Source: Clostridioides difficile CD160 (lineage in GTDB: Bacteria > Bacillota > Clostridia > Peptostreptococcales > Peptostreptococcaceae). From it: a stretch of DNA of 64,000 nucleotides. Position 1 is the stretch's first letter, and the number at the start of each line of letters is the position of its first letter. This document shows, piece after piece, positions 63,375-64,000 of this stretch. The translations under genes were made by a program, and so were the position numbers. The notes beneath the pieces are model-generated. The model saw only the letters and a program-made list of their open reading frames with translations, had not been told where the DNA came from and made no database searches. Location of the stretch: positions 124,001-188,000 of the forward strand of contig NZ_AVHW01000086.1 of the NCBI RefSeq assembly GCF_000449425.2, read 5' to 3'.

Positions 63375-63403
63375 ATTATATCACTTGACTATTCTTTCTT
63401 CAA
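63375..63403 (-). promoter_or_regulatory. Sigma-A promoter of the nad operon
   Basis: On the minus strand TTGAAG (63398-63403) and TATAAT (63375-63380) with 17 bases between. Confidence 0.78.
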
Positions 63404-63709
63404 GAATTTTAGACCTCTTAATATTGTTAAGATATAGACATTTACATTATCAATTGATTTATCTTTTTTACTTACCTATTTAAACTATTTTTTATGTTTT
63501 TTAATTTTTTTGTAAAATATTATCAGAATTTTGTTTATATTCTTTATTGCTATAATATTGAAAATTTTATCAAACACATGTATACTAAGTACATGATTAT
63601 GTGTATGTATTAATTTCTGAAATTATATTACTTTTAGTATTTTATAGAATTGGTAGGTTATTTCAATACGTATACAGAATCCAAAAAATTTTATAAATGG
63701 GGTGATATT
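63404..63709. other. Intergenic region before the CstA-family gene
   Basis: About 300 AT-rich bases between the divergent nad promoter and the start of the CstA-family gene. The promoter of the latter was not assigned with confidence. Confidence 0.4.
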
Positions 63710-64000
63710 ATGACAACGTTCTTAATTGGATTGGCTATATTACTAATAGGAGGTGCTTTATATGGTGCTTATTGTGAAAAAGTATTTAGCCCAGATGACA
63801 GAAAAACACCTGCTCTTGCTCAGAGTGATGGTGTAGACTACGTTCCAATGAAAAAATGGAAGAATAGTCTCATTGAATTGCTTAATATAGCTGGTACAGG
63901 ACCGATTCTAGGACCTATCCAAGGTATATTATTTGGTCCAATAGCATTTATACTAATCCCTATTGGTTGTGTATTTGGAGGAGCTTTACATGACTATATG
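63710..64000 (+). CDS. CstA-family carbon-starvation / peptide or pyruvate transporter (5' part)
   Basis: The first 97 codons of a membrane protein; the remainder lies beyond the window. The sequence has a first helix (F-L-I-G-L-A-I-L-L-I-G-G-A-L-Y-G), the CstA-typical D-G-V-D-Y-V-P motif, and the block I-A-G-T-G-P-I-L-G-P-I-Q-G followed by F-G-G-A-L-H-D-Y, all characteristic of the family. GGGGTGAT precedes the ATG. CstA homologues transport peptides or pyruvate. Confidence 0.9.
   Translation, partial: MTTFLIGLAILLIGGALYGAYCEKVFSPDDRKTPALAQSDGVDYVPMKKWKNSLIELLNIAGTGPILGPIQGILFGPIAFILIPIGCVFGGALHDYM

Overview
The window reads as a chromosomal segment of Clostridioides difficile or a very close relative. 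The DNA is AT-rich with strong GGAGG ribosome sites. It carries a selenoprotein glycine reductase operon, a succinate-to-4-hydroxybutyrate pathway of the Clostridium kluyveri type, many PTS systems, and a cluster of selenoprotein genes around a MerB-like lyase. No rRNA, tRNA, CRISPR array, insertion sequence or prophage was seen.

Layout. 1-3.4 kb: galactitol PTS operon (gatA-gatB-gatC-gatD, minus strand) behind a sigma-54 promoter and a near-consensus CcpA site. 3.8-5.3 kb: an exported arylsulfotransferase-like protein. 5.6-9.8 kb: a degenerate-GGDEF/EAL sensor and a lipoprotein that joins a solute-binding domain to a 5'-nucleotidase C-terminal domain. 10.5-13.4 kb: a LevR-type sigma-54 activator with PTS domains, probably the gat regulator. 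13.5-15.1 kb: a transaldolase-family gene and xpt, the latter behind a guanine riboswitch with terminator. 15.2-20.6 kb: mannitol operon mtlA-mtlR-mtlF-mtlD. 21.3-22.8 kb: an IMP dehydrogenase resembling the Tritrichomonas foetus enzyme. 22.9-25.1 kb: an XpaC/TelA pair. 25.4-34.4 kb: succinate/4-hydroxybutyrate operon (transporter, cat1, sucD, abfD, a small Cys protein, cat2, 4hbD), with Rex-like sites and a divergent LysR gene. 35.8-41.2 kb: a membrane protein, a frameshifted M24 peptidase, a flavoprotein and an arsenic-type operon (arsR, permease, redox protein, arsC) with three copies of one operator. 41.6-50.3 kb: glycine reductase operon grdX-trxB-trxA-grdE-grdA-grdB-grdC-grdD behind a glycine riboswitch; grdA and grdB each have an in-frame UGA. 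50.5-53.5 kb: M3 peptidase and a HAD phosphatase.

53.6-60.0 kb is the most interesting part: a nine-gene minus-strand operon in which four genes contain an in-frame UGA best read as selenocysteine. It encodes a DsrE-like protein, a Sec-thioredoxin-like protein (U-P-S-C), a COG0701 permease, a membrane-anchored protein ending in Cys-Cys, a substrate-binding lipoprotein, a Sec-containing substrate-binding-like protein, a Sec-containing ABC permease, an ABC ATPase and a Sec-containing MerB homologue. Conventional gene calling splits or truncates all four Sec genes. From memory it matches what has been named the selenocysteine-assisted organometal (Sao) system; the substrate is not evident from sequence. 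60.2-63.4 kb: NAD synthesis operon nadA-nadB-nadC. The window ends in the start of a CstA-family transporter gene.

Functionally the segment combines carbohydrate uptake (gat, mtl), two reductive electron sinks (succinate to 4-hydroxybutyrate, and glycine reduction), NAD synthesis, and two separate metalloid or organometal handling loci. Selenium use links glycine reductase and the Sao-like operon.
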